From assembly GCF_900142845.1 (NCBI RefSeq), contig NZ_FSRU01000001.1, positions 2,542,001 through 2,606,000 on the forward strand: DNA of 64,000 nt. The letters run 5' to 3'. The notes beneath the pieces were generated by a model. The model made no database searches. It was not told the DNA's origin and was given only the letters and a program-made list of their open reading frames with translations. Position 1 is the stretch's first letter; each line of letters begins with the position of its first letter. Made by a program: the position numbers and the translations under genes. Shown here piece by piece: positions 1-8,303 of the stretch. The stretch is from Paraburkholderia phenazinium. GTDB lineage: Bacteria; Pseudomonadota; Gammaproteobacteria; Burkholderiales; Burkholderiaceae.

Positions 1-513
1 TCGGGTACTTATGTCTGCGCGGATGCCTTGCAGCGTCTCGCGGCGGCGCCGCTGCAACCGGCGTCGTTGGCCGATCCCGACTTCAGCCCGACCTCGACGC
101 TCGACGTGCGCCTGATCCTCGAACCGGCCATCGCCCGGCGCGCGGCGGCGCACGGCCAGCGCGACGAACTGGCGGAGCACTATCTCGCGCAGATGGATTC
201 GATCGTCGACTTGACCGACCCCGAGCAGCGGGTGCTATGGAACAACAGCGACCGCCTGTTTCACCGGCAACTGGCGGTGATGAGCGGCGACGCGTTGCTG
301 GTGAAGATCGCCGACGAAGTGGCGAAGACCATGGACCAGCCGCTCTGGAAGCGGCTCAAGGACGACGGCATTTACGATACCGGCCGGATTCGCCTCTACG
401 TGTCCGAGCACCGGCTGATCTACGAGGCAATCGTAGGCGGCGACGCGGATGCGGCGGCGTTCTACGTCGAGCAGCACATCATGCGCGTGCGGCGCGACAT
501 CGCGCCGAAGTGA
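1..513 (+). CDS. GntR-family (FCD domain) transcriptional regulator, 3' part
   Basis: The gene enters the window already open. The first codons read SGTYVCADALQRL; the SGTYV part matches the end of a GntR winged-helix wing, so the DNA-binding domain lies mostly outside. The remaining ~165 residues are an all-helical FCD effector domain. The FH in the helix after WNNSDR and the EHRLIYEAI...GDADAA...EQH pattern are the positions where FCD proteins hold metal and carboxylate ligands. The family usually represses transport and catabolism of small organic acids. A TTG at 28 could be called as a start, but it falls inside the conserved domain and is rejected. The target cannot be named because the left neighbour is not visible. 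Confidence 0.85.
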   Translation, partial: SGTYVCADALQRLAAAPLQPASLADPDFSPTSTLDVRLILEPAIARRAAAHGQRDELAEHYLAQMDSIVDLTDPEQRVLWNNSDRLFHRQLAVMSGDALLVKIADEVAKTMDQPLWKRLKDDGIYDTGRIRLYVSEHRLIYEAIVGGDADAAAFYVEQHIMRVRRDIAPK

Positions 514-569
514 GGGGAACGCGCGGCGACCAGGATCCGCCGCCGCGTCCCGAGCCGCGGCGCGCCGGC

Positions 570-851
570 CTACTGCGCCGAGCCCTTGTTCGCGTCCGGG
601 GCGTTGCCGGAAGAATGGCCGCCGTGTTTGAACATCGCCTGGCAGCCGGGGCTCAGTTCGCTCACGTGCTGCTTCATGCAGGCCGTGATCTTGTCCTTGT
701 TGGGAATTTCCGCGCTGCAAAAATGGATCGCATCGCCACGGCAGGCCTTCTTCTGTTCATCGGGAGTGGCCGCCTGCGCCTCACTGACCGTGAGCAGCGC
801 CAACAGCAATGCAAGTGCGCTAGCGGCATTCAGGGCGGGGTATCGGTTCAT
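570..851 (-). CDS. Small exported cysteine-rich-repeat protein
   Basis: A 93-residue protein with an N-terminal signal peptide (hydrophobic core AALNAASALALLLALLTVSEAQA, split as positive start, core and AQA cleavage site). The mature part has four regularly spaced cysteines in the pattern CRGDAIHFC...CMKQH..ELSPGC. This is the Cys-rich repeat seen in Golgi GLG1-type and many proteobacterial periplasmic proteins, where the cysteines are expected to form disulfides. The ATG at 851 was preferred over an upstream start at 905 because it places the signal peptide at the N-terminus. The function of the bacterial family is not established. It is convergent with the regulator on its left. Confidence 0.75.
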   Translation of the reverse strand: MNRYPALNAASALALLLALLTVSEAQAATPDEQKKACRGDAIHFCSAEIPNKDKITACMKQHVSELSPGCQAMFKHGGHSSGNAPDANKGSAQ

Positions 852-1031
852 ACGGGCTCCGGGTTGGCAAGTGGATCGAAGGCCGATACAGGGCATGGCA
901 ACCATACCGCCGGACTACGCCGCGCCGACGTGAAAGAATTTTTGCTGCACCGCACACTGCGATTTTTGACACACCTACAATGGAAAACACTTAGGCATTT
1001 ACCCTTATTCACCCATTGAGCAGGTGCCGCG

Positions 1032-1241
1032 ATGTCCAGCCAATCCGTGTCGTCCCGCGTCGTTCCCGTCACCGCCGGCGTGAAGGGTTCATCGTTGCGC
1101 GCAACGATAAGCCGCCTCGCCCGCCTCGTGTGGCGTTCCTACGAGCGTCATAGCCTGTATCAGGTGATGCTGGCGGCCGGTCACGACGAAGCACTGCCGG
1201 ACACCCTCGTCCACGATCCCCGTCAAACCGGCCAGCACTGA
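1032..1241 (+). CDS. Small hypothetical protein
   Basis: A 69-residue ORF starting at ATG 1032. It is rich in Ser, Val and Arg and has an amphipathic middle (LARLVWRSYERHSLYQVMLAAG). A TTGACA hexamer lies at 966-971, but I see no convincing -10 at the right distance. The ORF has no recognised domain, and its codon use is weaker than that of the large genes. It sits alone between two minus-strand genes, so it could be spurious. Confidence 0.4.
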   Translation: MSSQSVSSRVVPVTAGVKGSSLRATISRLARLVWRSYERHSLYQVMLAAGHDEALPDTLVHDPRQTGQH

Positions 1242-1320
1242 TCAGCAGCGGATTGCCCCGCTGCCCATCTGCCGCTCAGCAGAATTCGGACCCGGCAGAC
1301 CGGCGCGACCGTCGCAGCGT

Positions 1321-1968
1321 TCAGCCGGCCGGACGGCCGCCAGGACGAGTCAGCGTCAAACCGCGGCCGGCATAAAAGCGCGCGACGGTCGAGAAAGGCA
1401 TGTAGACGTCGCTCTGGTACGGCGCGATACCGGACGGATTGTGAAACCAGACGCCGTCGGCATCGCGCCCGTGCAGCAGGATCAGATGACCGCCGCGCTG
1501 CGCGTTCGGCGCGTCCGGGCGGCGGATTTCCGGGCTCACCGAAATGATCGCCAGCGTCTCGCTATCGATGCGCGCGGCGATCTCCTCAAGCGTTGCCTCG
1601 GGCAACACCTCCACCTGCAGACCAAAGGCCTGCTCGGTCCAACTGGCGAACGGCCGGTAAATCAGGCCGTCGACGCCCCCGTCTTCGCGCATCCGGTACA
1701 CCTCATGGCGTAGCGCTTCGTCGAGCAGCGCGGCGCGCGGCGCATGCGCGATGCCCCAGAAGTCCAACGCGGATTCGAGACAGGTCAACCCGCACAGACG
1801 TTGCGCCCAGAAACGGTAACGCGCCTGCTCGGTGAAGCCGCTGCGTTGCCAGGCCGGGTCGTCGCACGGGTCGGCGTCCTCTTCGACGATCGGCTGTACC
1901 CATTCGGGGCTGCCCCATTGCGAGTAGTACGGCACACCGGTATGGCGAATCGCGGTCTTGTCTTTCAT
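1321..1968 (-). CDS. C39-like peptidase domain protein
   Basis: A 215-residue protein resembling C39-like (papain-fold) cysteine peptidases. The putative nucleophile is Cys59 in the motif RLCGLTCLESAL. A candidate catalytic His161 lies in GGHLILLHG, followed by the FHNPSG motif near residues 175-180 that supplies the Asn/Asp. There is no signal peptide, so it is probably cytoplasmic. The start is taken at ATG 1968 (MKDKTAIRHTG); an upstream in-frame ATG at 2061 would add 31 residues with no family similarity. No bacteriocin transporter or GG-leader peptide is nearby, so this is a stand-alone member. The substrate is unknown. Confidence 0.7.
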   Translation of the reverse strand: MKDKTAIRHTGVPYYSQWGSPEWVQPIVEEDADPCDDPAWQRSGFTEQARYRFWAQRLCGLTCLESALDFWGIAHAPRAALLDEALRHEVYRMREDGGVDGLIYRPFASWTEQAFGLQVEVLPEATLEEIAARIDSETLAIISVSPEIRRPDAPNAQRGGHLILLHGRDADGVWFHNPSGIAPYQSDVYMPFSTVARFYAGRGLTLTRPGGRPAG

Positions 1969-2377
1969 GGATGAGATAGGAGTGGTTGGAGCGTCATGGC
2001 AGACGAAACTCTGCCAGATCAACCGGGGACTTGTCTCGTCGAATCGCGCAAGCGCGTTCACAGTTCAGGCCGCATCCAACGAAAGACCACAATGGATCAC
2101 ATTTCATTACATGTCGGCGGGGGTTTCCTCGGTAAAATACGCCACGCGCATCGGCCATAACCCGGGCGCGGCATCGGCCCGGGGTACACCGATCAGGCAG
2201 ACCCGCGACATCCTCGCGGTGGCGCCACAAAAGCAGCAACACCAGGTTTTTTTGCTGTACATTTGCTCTCCCATGCGTGGCCGGTCGGCTCGCAAAGAAG
2301 GCGGTGCGACCCATCGCCAGCCAGTCTTTTCGCGTCCTTCACCCGATACCATTTAAAAAGACGGACCTCCACGCAGC
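1969..2377. other. Intergenic region without recognised gene
   Basis: About 400 bases between the divergent C39-like gene and the BetR-HTH gene must contain both promoters. An eight-base T run (near 2246-2253) sits inside a weak 6-bp inverted repeat, CAGCAA/TTGCTG (2234-2239 and 2252-2257). It is too weak to call a terminator. No coding sequence is supported. Confidence 0.5.
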
Positions 2378-3232
2378 ATGGCCAACGAAGCAACCTCACC
2401 TGACTCCATCGCAGTCGCGGAACGCGTGCGCGAGTTGATGAGCCGTCACGGCATCGGTAAGCGGCAACAGACCACGGAGCTGTGCCGCATTCTCGATCTG
2501 AGTTTTTCTCAAGGGCACCGCAAGCTGCGCGGCAACAGCCCATGGACGCTGTCGCAGATCAAGCGTGTAGCCGAGGTGTTCGGCGAACCGGCCGCGCAAC
2601 TGTTCGGCGCGCAATCGCTCGACCCCGGCATGGTCGGCGCCATCGCTCAGGAAGCGGTGTTCTCGGTCGGCGGCGTCGAACTCGCGTGCACCGCCTGGGT
2701 GGGCGCGGCGCTCGAACCCGGCAGCCGCCCCGAATTCGTGGCCTATTCGAAGCTGGGACAATGGCGCGTCACGCGTCACGATGGCGCGCTGTATCAAAGC
2801 GCATTCGAAGTTCACAAGATCGAAATCTATCCGCGCCGCTCGGAGGCCGACAAGCCGCTGATCGCGGTGGTCGACGACGACCAGGCCTCCGCCGACAACC
2901 TGCGCGACTATCTCGAGCGCAGCGGCTTTGCCTCAGTCGCGATCTACGGCCTCGGCGCATTCGTCGAACAGTTGCAGACGCAGGTGTTCGACGGCGTCGT
3001 AATCGACTGGCTGTTCGGCAATCAGACCTCCGCGGCGGCGATTCGCGCCGTGCGCGCATCGGAGAACCCCGAGGCGCCGGTGTTCGTGCTGACCGGCGAG
3101 CTGCTGACCGGCAAGGCGAGCGAGTCGGAGATCAGCGAGATCATTCGCAACTACAACGTGGCCTGCTATGAAAAGCCGGCGCGTATGGCGATTCTCGTTG
3201 CGGATCTGTCCAAGCGTCTGAATCGGGCCTGA
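2378..3232 (+). CDS. BetR-type HTH protein with C-terminal receiver domain
   Basis: A 284-residue regulator with an unusual domain order. Residues ~10-78 resemble the BetR helix-turn-helix (GKRQQTTELCRILDLSFSQ through AEVFGEPAAQLFG). Residues ~158-280 form a CheY-like receiver. In the receiver the acidic triad is Asp166-168, the phospho-acceptor is Asp210 in VVIDW, the switch Thr is 239 and the conserved Lys is 266 (YEKPA). All key receiver residues are present, so phosphorylation is plausible. The gene is convergent with the hybrid kinase that ends at 3260, only 27 bases away, which makes that kinase the likely partner. Start is the ATG at 2378; no strong Shine-Dalgarno is visible. Confidence 0.85.
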   Translation: MANEATSPDSIAVAERVRELMSRHGIGKRQQTTELCRILDLSFSQGHRKLRGNSPWTLSQIKRVAEVFGEPAAQLFGAQSLDPGMVGAIAQEAVFSVGGVELACTAWVGAALEPGSRPEFVAYSKLGQWRVTRHDGALYQSAFEVHKIEIYPRRSEADKPLIAVVDDDQASADNLRDYLERSGFASVAIYGLGAFVEQLQTQVFDGVVIDWLFGNQTSAAAIRAVRASENPEAPVFVLTGELLTGKASESEISEIIRNYNVACYEKPARMAILVADLSKRLNRA

Positions 3233-3259
3233 GCGGGACTGATGCGGGGCTGATGCGCT

Positions 3260-5059
3260 TCAAACCAGACTGCGCGCCGCCAGTGCGCGCTGCAACGCTG
3301 CGCGCAAATGCTCGTAGTGCACCGGCTTCACCAGATACTCGAAGAAGGGTGCGGTGTCGGTCGGCGGCGCTTCCGGCGCATAGGCGCTGATTGCAATCAC
3401 CGGTGCGCCTGCGGACGGTCCGCTGCGCGCGGTGAATTCGGCGAAGAAGGTGTAGCCGTCCTGATCCGGCATATGCAGGTCGAGCAACAGCACGTCGCAA
3501 CGGCGCGCGTCGAGCCATGCAAGCGCATCCTTGGCATTGGCGACTGCGGTCGCCTCATAGCCCATATGCGTGATCATTTCCAGCAGCGACTCGCGAATCA
3601 GGCCGTTATCGTCGACGATCAGCACCTGCGAGCGGCCGCCTTCCTGGGCGCTCGCAGCCTTCGCATCCGGCAGCTTGACAGGCTCGACCGGTCCCACCGG
3701 AATCGTCACGTTGAAGATGGTGCCTTCGCCCACCTTGCTTTCCACCGCGACGCTGCCGCCGAACAGTTTCAACAGACCCTGAACGATCGCGAGGCCCATG
3801 CCCGCCCCCTCGAAACGCCGCGTGCGCGAGCCGTCGAGCTGGGTAAATTCCTTGAACATCAACGGCAGTTGCTTGGGCGGCACACCCGGCCCGGTGTCGC
3901 TGACCTCGATGGTCAGCACCGCCAGCCGCTGCACGAGGCGCACCCGCACCGAGCCCTTCTCGGTATAGCGGATCGCGTTCGTCACGAGGTTGCTGACGAT
4001 CTGGCGGATACGGTGCGGATCGGAGTCCACCGGCCCGGTCAGCCCGCTCGCTTCGCTGGCGAGCGTCAGCCCGCGCGCGAGCGCGGCCGGCGTGTGTTCG
4101 TCGACGATCGAAGCCAGCAGTTCGCGCGGCTCGAATTGCTCGTAGCGCAACTCGAGCTTGCCGGCGCCGAGCCGCGCGTAATCGGTGAGGTCGCGCATCT
4201 GCGCTTCCAGATGCCGTGCCGCGCTTTCGAGCCGCTGGATCACCTTGCGGTCCGCTTCGGATTGGAAATTGAAGCCGAGCAGTTCGATCGACGAGACGAT
4301 CGCATGCAGCGGCGTGCGCAACTCGTGGCTGATCATGCCGAGAAAGGCGTCCTTCGCCAGACTCGCCTCACGCGCGGCGCGGGTGGCCTGGTGCTCGGCT
4401 TCGAGCGCGGCGCGTTGCTGGCGGATCAGGCGGCTGCGGCGGCGGCCGTTCACCACCAGCAGCAGCGTGGCCGCGGCGGAGAGCAGCACCAGCATGATGC
4501 CGGCGGCGAACAGCATGCGCCGCTTGTCGATGAAGTCGCGGCTCAGCGCTTCGCGGTCGGCGACGTCGGCGAAGCGCCGGGTCAAGGCCAGATCGTTGAC
4601 CTCCTGCCAGTGCGCGCGCAGCGCCGCGACGATGCGGTCGGCCTGACCGGGATCCTGCGGCAGCGCGGCGAGATTGGGTTCGAGCTGGTCCAGCGTGTCT
4701 TCGAGCGAGCGGATCTCGCTGTCCTGGCGCTGCAGCAAGGCGATCTGGCCAACCAGCATGCGCGTCGAGCCGGCCATCACATGCAGCTTTGACTGCAGCA
4801 CTTCGTAGCGCAACTGCAGGCGCGGGTAATCGACGTCCGTGCCGCTGCGGTACAGCAGCAACTGGTTTTCGAGCCGCGCGTAGGCAATCTGCAATTGCGC
4901 GGCGTCCCAGTAGAAGCCGTCGTACGTGCCCGTCAACAACTGCGTGGAGCGCGGGTTGAGCAGGTTGGCATACATCAGGTAGCCGATCGCCCCGACCGGT
5001 GCGGCGAGCGCGGTGACCCACACCGCCGCCAGCAGCCAGCGGCGTAGCCGATGCGGCAT
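3260..5059 (-). CDS. Hybrid sensor histidine kinase/response regulator
   Basis: A 599-residue membrane kinase. TM1 is ~8-30. A helical periplasmic sensor of ~150 residues contains no recognised domain. TM2 is ~183-203 and is followed by a coiled coil into the HisKA domain, with phospho-accepting His245 in MISHELRTPL. A complete HATPase domain follows (N-box NLVTNAIRYT, DTGPGVP, GAGMGLAI). A C-terminal receiver starts with VLIVDDN and carries its Asp in LLLDLHMPD. The start is the ATG at 5059, which overlaps the stop of the upstream gene as TAATG, so translation is coupled. The upstream protein is periplasmic and may feed the sensor domain. The HTH-receiver protein encoded convergently is the likely output. 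Confidence 0.9.
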   Translation of the reverse strand: MPHRLRRWLLAAVWVTALAAPVGAIGYLMYANLLNPRSTQLLTGTYDGFYWDAAQLQIAYARLENQLLLYRSGTDVDYPRLQLRYEVLQSKLHVMAGSTRMLVGQIALLQRQDSEIRSLEDTLDQLEPNLAALPQDPGQADRIVAALRAHWQEVNDLALTRRFADVADREALSRDFIDKRRMLFAAGIMLVLLSAAATLLLVVNGRRRSRLIRQQRAALEAEHQATRAAREASLAKDAFLGMISHELRTPLHAIVSSIELLGFNFQSEADRKVIQRLESAARHLEAQMRDLTDYARLGAGKLELRYEQFEPRELLASIVDEHTPAALARGLTLASEASGLTGPVDSDPHRIRQIVSNLVTNAIRYTEKGSVRVRLVQRLAVLTIEVSDTGPGVPPKQLPLMFKEFTQLDGSRTRRFEGAGMGLAIVQGLLKLFGGSVAVESKVGEGTIFNVTIPVGPVEPVKLPDAKAASAQEGGRSQVLIVDDNGLIRESLLEMITHMGYEATAVANAKDALAWLDARRCDVLLLDLHMPDQDGYTFFAEFTARSGPSAGAPVIAISAYAPEAPPTDTAPFFEYLVKPVHYEHLRAALQRALAARSLV

Positions 5060-5577
5060 TACTTGACGATCAGGTCCTTGATTTGCCATACAAATTTCGA
5101 GTCCGCGGCAGATCCGGAGAGTTCCGTTGGGAACGCGTCGCGCGGATAGATGAGAAACAGCGGTCCGAAGTCGCTGACCTTTAAACGCTTGCCGTTCATG
5201 CTATATGCAACGATCACGCCGTAGCGATCGCTGTCCGATAGCGGGATCGTTTCCGTGTAGTCGTCGAGCGTATGCACTTCAATCTGGCTGCCATGCGCGC
5301 CGACCAGCTTCAGGATATCCGCGAGCGATGGGCCTGTGAAGGTCGTACGCGGCGTCCACGTCGTCGACGTGGTGATGGAATGAACCGGCAGCGCAAGAAG
5401 CTGCGCTTCCGTCAGGTGATAAACCGTGTGGGAGGGATCGTTGGTTGCGGCAATCTTGCCCCCGACGTCGAGCGACAGCGCGGCAGCTTGCGCGAACCCG
5501 GCTCCTGCTGTTCCCAGCGCCCCTAGTGCGACGGCGAGACACAAGATCCGGCGCGCGCCTTTCCTGATGGTGTGCAT
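5059..5577 (-). CDS. Periplasmic sulfite-oxidase-fold (molybdopterin-binding-like) protein lacking the Cys ligand
   Basis: A 172-residue exported protein (signal peptide 1 to ~27, cleavage after FAQA). The mature part resembles the small oxidoreductase molybdopterin-binding domain of sulfite-oxidase-like proteins: FTGPSLADILKLVG, a YTETIPLSD strand, and GPLFLIYPRD near the C-terminus. In catalytic members a Cys coordinates molybdenum just before the FTG motif; here that stretch reads STTWTPRTTFTG and the mature protein has no cysteine. It is therefore probably not a molybdoenzyme. Its stop overlaps the kinase start by one base, which points to a sensory or ligand-binding role. An upstream ATG at 5823 is rejected because it would bury the signal peptide. 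Confidence 0.8.
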   Translation of the reverse strand: MHTIRKGARRILCLAVALGALGTAGAGFAQAAALSLDVGGKIAATNDPSHTVYHLTEAQLLALPVHSITTSTTWTPRTTFTGPSLADILKLVGAHGSQIEVHTLDDYTETIPLSDSDRYGVIVAYSMNGKRLKVSDFGPLFLIYPRDAFPTELSGSAADSKFVWQIKDLIVK

Positions 5578-5826
5578 GTAACTGGCCTTCTTTTCATCTG
5601 TTTTGTTGTTTAGCCGTGACCCGCTTGCCCGCAACCGACCCGTTTCCTCCAGACGACCCGCAGGTATCCGGAAGCATCGCAGACCCGATCCCGACGTGCT
5701 CTCCGCCATCCATGCCCTCGTGGGGCTGAACGGCCAAACCGGACGCATCATATCGCCAAACCGGGGTGCATCAAAAAGCGCCGCCGGTGTGGTTCTGGTG
5801 GCCGTGGCCGTGCAGCCGGCCACCGC

Positions 5827-7491
5827 TTACACCTTGCCGTCCGCTGCCCGAAGATGAAGCGCCGCGCGCTGCGAGGCCACCACGATCAGCTTCATCGTCG
5901 CGCGCGTGGCGCCGACGAACAGCTTGCGGGCGCTACGCTCGTCGAACGTGTCGAAGTCCACCTCCGACAGGATCACGCACGGCGCCGATTGCCCCTTGAA
6001 GCGGTAGATCGACTCCAGCAACACGTCGCCCTCGCGATACTCCGGATTGCCGAACAGGTCGTACTTGCCGGTGAAGCTGCGCAGACGGTGCGGTCCGAGT
6101 TGATCGAGCGCGCTCAGCACCGAACCTTCGCGGCCGCGAAACGACAGCACCGCAATGTCCTGCTTGCGAAACCCCAGCGACAGCGCCTGGGTGATCGCCC
6201 GCTTGGTGGCGTCGATGCAGCCCTCGGCCGCGTACGCCTCGTCGTAGGTGGACAGCGACAGATCGGAGCCGTCGAACGGACTGCCCGAAGAGAGCGCCGC
6301 GGCAAGCGGCACCTCGGCGCCCACCACGTCGCGCACGAAGTCGAGAATGTCGCGCGGGCTGCGATAGTTGGTGGTTTCCTTGAGCGTGGTCCAGCCCGGC
6401 AGATCGACCGGCGCGCGCATGTACAGATTCTGCAGCGGGTCTTCGAGCCACCACCACGCCGCGCCCGGCCGCAACAGGCGTTCAAGCGCGCCGACCCAGG
6501 GCTGCTGGAAGTCCTGGCCTTCGTCGACGATCAAGACGTCGAATTGCCAGCGCGCGTCGATTGGCGTGTCGGCAAAGATCTTTTCGAGCTGGTCGAAAAT
6601 GTCCGCAGCCTGGAAATCTGGCGTGCGGCCGCCGTCGCGGGCAATCCAGTCGCATAGCTGGTGGTAGTTGGCCACTTTCGCTTCGGGCGGCGCGACCCGT
6701 GCGATATGGTCGGCGAGCGGCCGGTTGAAGCACACGTACAAGGGCCGCTGGCCGCGTGCGACCGCATCCTTCATGACCTGCACGGCGAGTTGCGTCTTGC
6801 CGGAGCCCGCGGTGCCGGCGACACGCAGGCGAAACGGCGTGAACTCGAGCCGCCGCGCCCACGTGGCCAGCCCGCCGGCGAGACGCGTGACGAGCGTGCC
6901 CGCCTGGCCGACCAACGCACTGGCGTCGGGCGACAGCGCCAGTTCGTCGGCGAGAAAGTGGTGAATCTTCGCGGCGCAGGCGAGCCGCGGCTCGTCGGCC
7001 GGCAAGGCCTCGCGGATGATCGCGGCGAGACGCTCCTTGCGCGTTGCGTCGACGATCCGCGCCGGGTTCACGCCGGCAATCGCCGCGTCCTTCACGACGT
7101 GGTCCGGGCAGTACAGCAGTTCCTCGATGAAATAGGTGCCCGCGCCGAAGGCGGCGGTAAAGCGCCGGTGCATGCCTTCGATGGTGCGCGCCAGCGCGAT
7201 CGCCACATTGCGTTCGGTCTGCAGATAGACCTTGACGAGCCCTTTGGGGGTCTCGCGCAGGAAACCGGTTTTCTGTTCGACGATCATCACGCGCCCCGAG
7301 GGACTGACGATCACGAAATCGGCCTCGCCGAATACCGAGAAGCCCTGGTTGAGCCGCGTCCAGTGCACGCCGTGATACACGGTGTAGTCGCTGGACAAGC
7401 CCTCTTCCAGCAGCGCCAGGGTTTCGCGTTCGCGCGCGGCGGCGCCGGTGGCAGCGAGATTTTTCCAGTCGTCAGGGACAATGCGGGCCAT
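5827..7491 (-). CDS. NERD-domain superfamily I DNA helicase
   Basis: A 554-residue protein. The N-terminal ~120 residues are a nuclease-related (NERD) domain with GEADFVIV and the VEQKTG strand (Glu72, Lys74), a PD-(D/E)XK-like arrangement. Next comes a UvrD/Rep-like helicase core: Walker A GTAGSGKT at 226-233, Walker B/motif II DEGQD at 323-327, a Q/R motif ETTNYRSP, and motif VI KLFVGATRATMKLIV near the end. The core is shorter than UvrD (~720 residues), as usual for NERD helicases. Such proteins act in DNA processing, and some lie in defence loci. No defence gene adjoins it here. It is monocistronic, with a divergent GST downstream of its promoter. Confidence 0.85.
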   Translation of the reverse strand: MARIVPDDWKNLAATGAAARERETLALLEEGLSSDYTVYHGVHWTRLNQGFSVFGEADFVIVSPSGRVMIVEQKTGFLRETPKGLVKVYLQTERNVAIALARTIEGMHRRFTAAFGAGTYFIEELLYCPDHVVKDAAIAGVNPARIVDATRKERLAAIIREALPADEPRLACAAKIHHFLADELALSPDASALVGQAGTLVTRLAGGLATWARRLEFTPFRLRVAGTAGSGKTQLAVQVMKDAVARGQRPLYVCFNRPLADHIARVAPPEAKVANYHQLCDWIARDGGRTPDFQAADIFDQLEKIFADTPIDARWQFDVLIVDEGQDFQQPWVGALERLLRPGAAWWWLEDPLQNLYMRAPVDLPGWTTLKETTNYRSPRDILDFVRDVVGAEVPLAAALSSGSPFDGSDLSLSTYDEAYAAEGCIDATKRAITQALSLGFRKQDIAVLSFRGREGSVLSALDQLGPHRLRSFTGKYDLFGNPEYREGDVLLESIYRFKGQSAPCVILSEVDFDTFDERSARKLFVGATRATMKLIVVASQRAALHLRAADGKV

Positions 7492-7531
7492 GCGGTGCCT
7501 CGTCGTCTTCAGGTGCGCCCATTGTACGCAA

Positions 7532-7556
7532 GGCCGATGTCATGCCGGCATCGGCC
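7532..7556. repeat. Inverted repeat in divergent promoter region
   Basis: GGCCGATG (7532-7539) is the exact reverse complement of CATCGGCC (7549-7556). The nine intervening bases contain a further TGCCGGCA palindrome. It lies between the helicase start and the GST gene and could be an operator or an mRNA leader hairpin. No T run follows. Confidence 0.4.
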
Positions 7557-7654
7557 ATTCGGCCGAATAGGTAATGACAGCCGCATCGTGTATCGTTACC
7601 GGTTGAACGCCACACACACGTGCGGCTTGCCAACCAGCAAAGAGGACCTACCGG

Positions 7655-8281
7655 ATGATTACGATCTGGGGACGCGCCAACTCGGTCAACGTCCAGAAAG
7701 TGTTGTGGTGTTGCGACGAACTCGTGCTGCCGTACGAGCGTATCGATGCGGGCCTGCAATTCGGCCGCAACAACGAGCCGGAATATCTGGCCATGAATCC
7801 GAACGCCCGCGTGCCGACGCTGGTCGACGGCGATTTCGTGCTATGGGAATCGAATTCGATCCTGCGCTACCTGGTCATGCAATACGGCCCGTCGAGCCCG
7901 CTCTATCCGCCCGAGCCGCAGCCGCGCTCGAGCATCGACCGTTGGCTGGACTGGTCGCTGTCCACGCTGCAACCCGCCGAGCGTCCGGTGTTCTGGGCCA
8001 TCGTCCGCACGCCGGATGCCGAGCGCGATACCGTCAAGCTCGCCACGGATCTCGCCGCCGTCACCGTGTTGTGGAAGCTCGTCGACACGCATCTGCAGGG
8101 CCGCTTTTTCCTCGAAGGCGAAAAGTGCACGCTGGCTGACATCGTGATCGGCGCGTTTGCGAAGCGCTGGTTCGGGCTGGACGGCATCGAACGCCCGTCG
8201 CTGCCGAATCTCGAACGCTGGTACTCGCGCCTCACCACGCGTACCGGCTTCAGGAAGTACGTCGATTTCCCGCTGACCTGA
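7655..8281 (+). CDS. Glutathione S-transferase
   Basis: A 208-residue cytosolic GST. The N-terminal thioredoxin fold (residues 1-~80) begins MITIWGRANSVNVQKVLW. It holds the cis-Pro strand NARVPTLVDGDFVLWESNSIL with the Glu-Ser pair that binds the glutathione gamma-glutamyl group. The C-terminal helical domain includes LADIVIGAF, the N-capping box Asp of helix 6. GSTs conjugate glutathione to electrophiles or reduce peroxides; the substrate cannot be read from sequence. AGAGGA upstream supports the ATG. A second GST follows 22 bases later, so the two are probably co-transcribed. Confidence 0.9.
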   Translation: MITIWGRANSVNVQKVLWCCDELVLPYERIDAGLQFGRNNEPEYLAMNPNARVPTLVDGDFVLWESNSILRYLVMQYGPSSPLYPPEPQPRSSIDRWLDWSLSTLQPAERPVFWAIVRTPDAERDTVKLATDLAAVTVLWKLVDTHLQGRFFLEGEKCTLADIVIGAFAKRWFGLDGIERPSLPNLERWYSRLTTRTGFRKYVDFPLT

Positions 8282-8303
8282 ACGCCACAACGAGCTGAAC
8301 GAT

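Noticed and set aside
2246..2253. T run taken as a possible terminator
   Set aside because: The preceding stem is only six base pairs with a long loop and no gene ends upstream on that strand.
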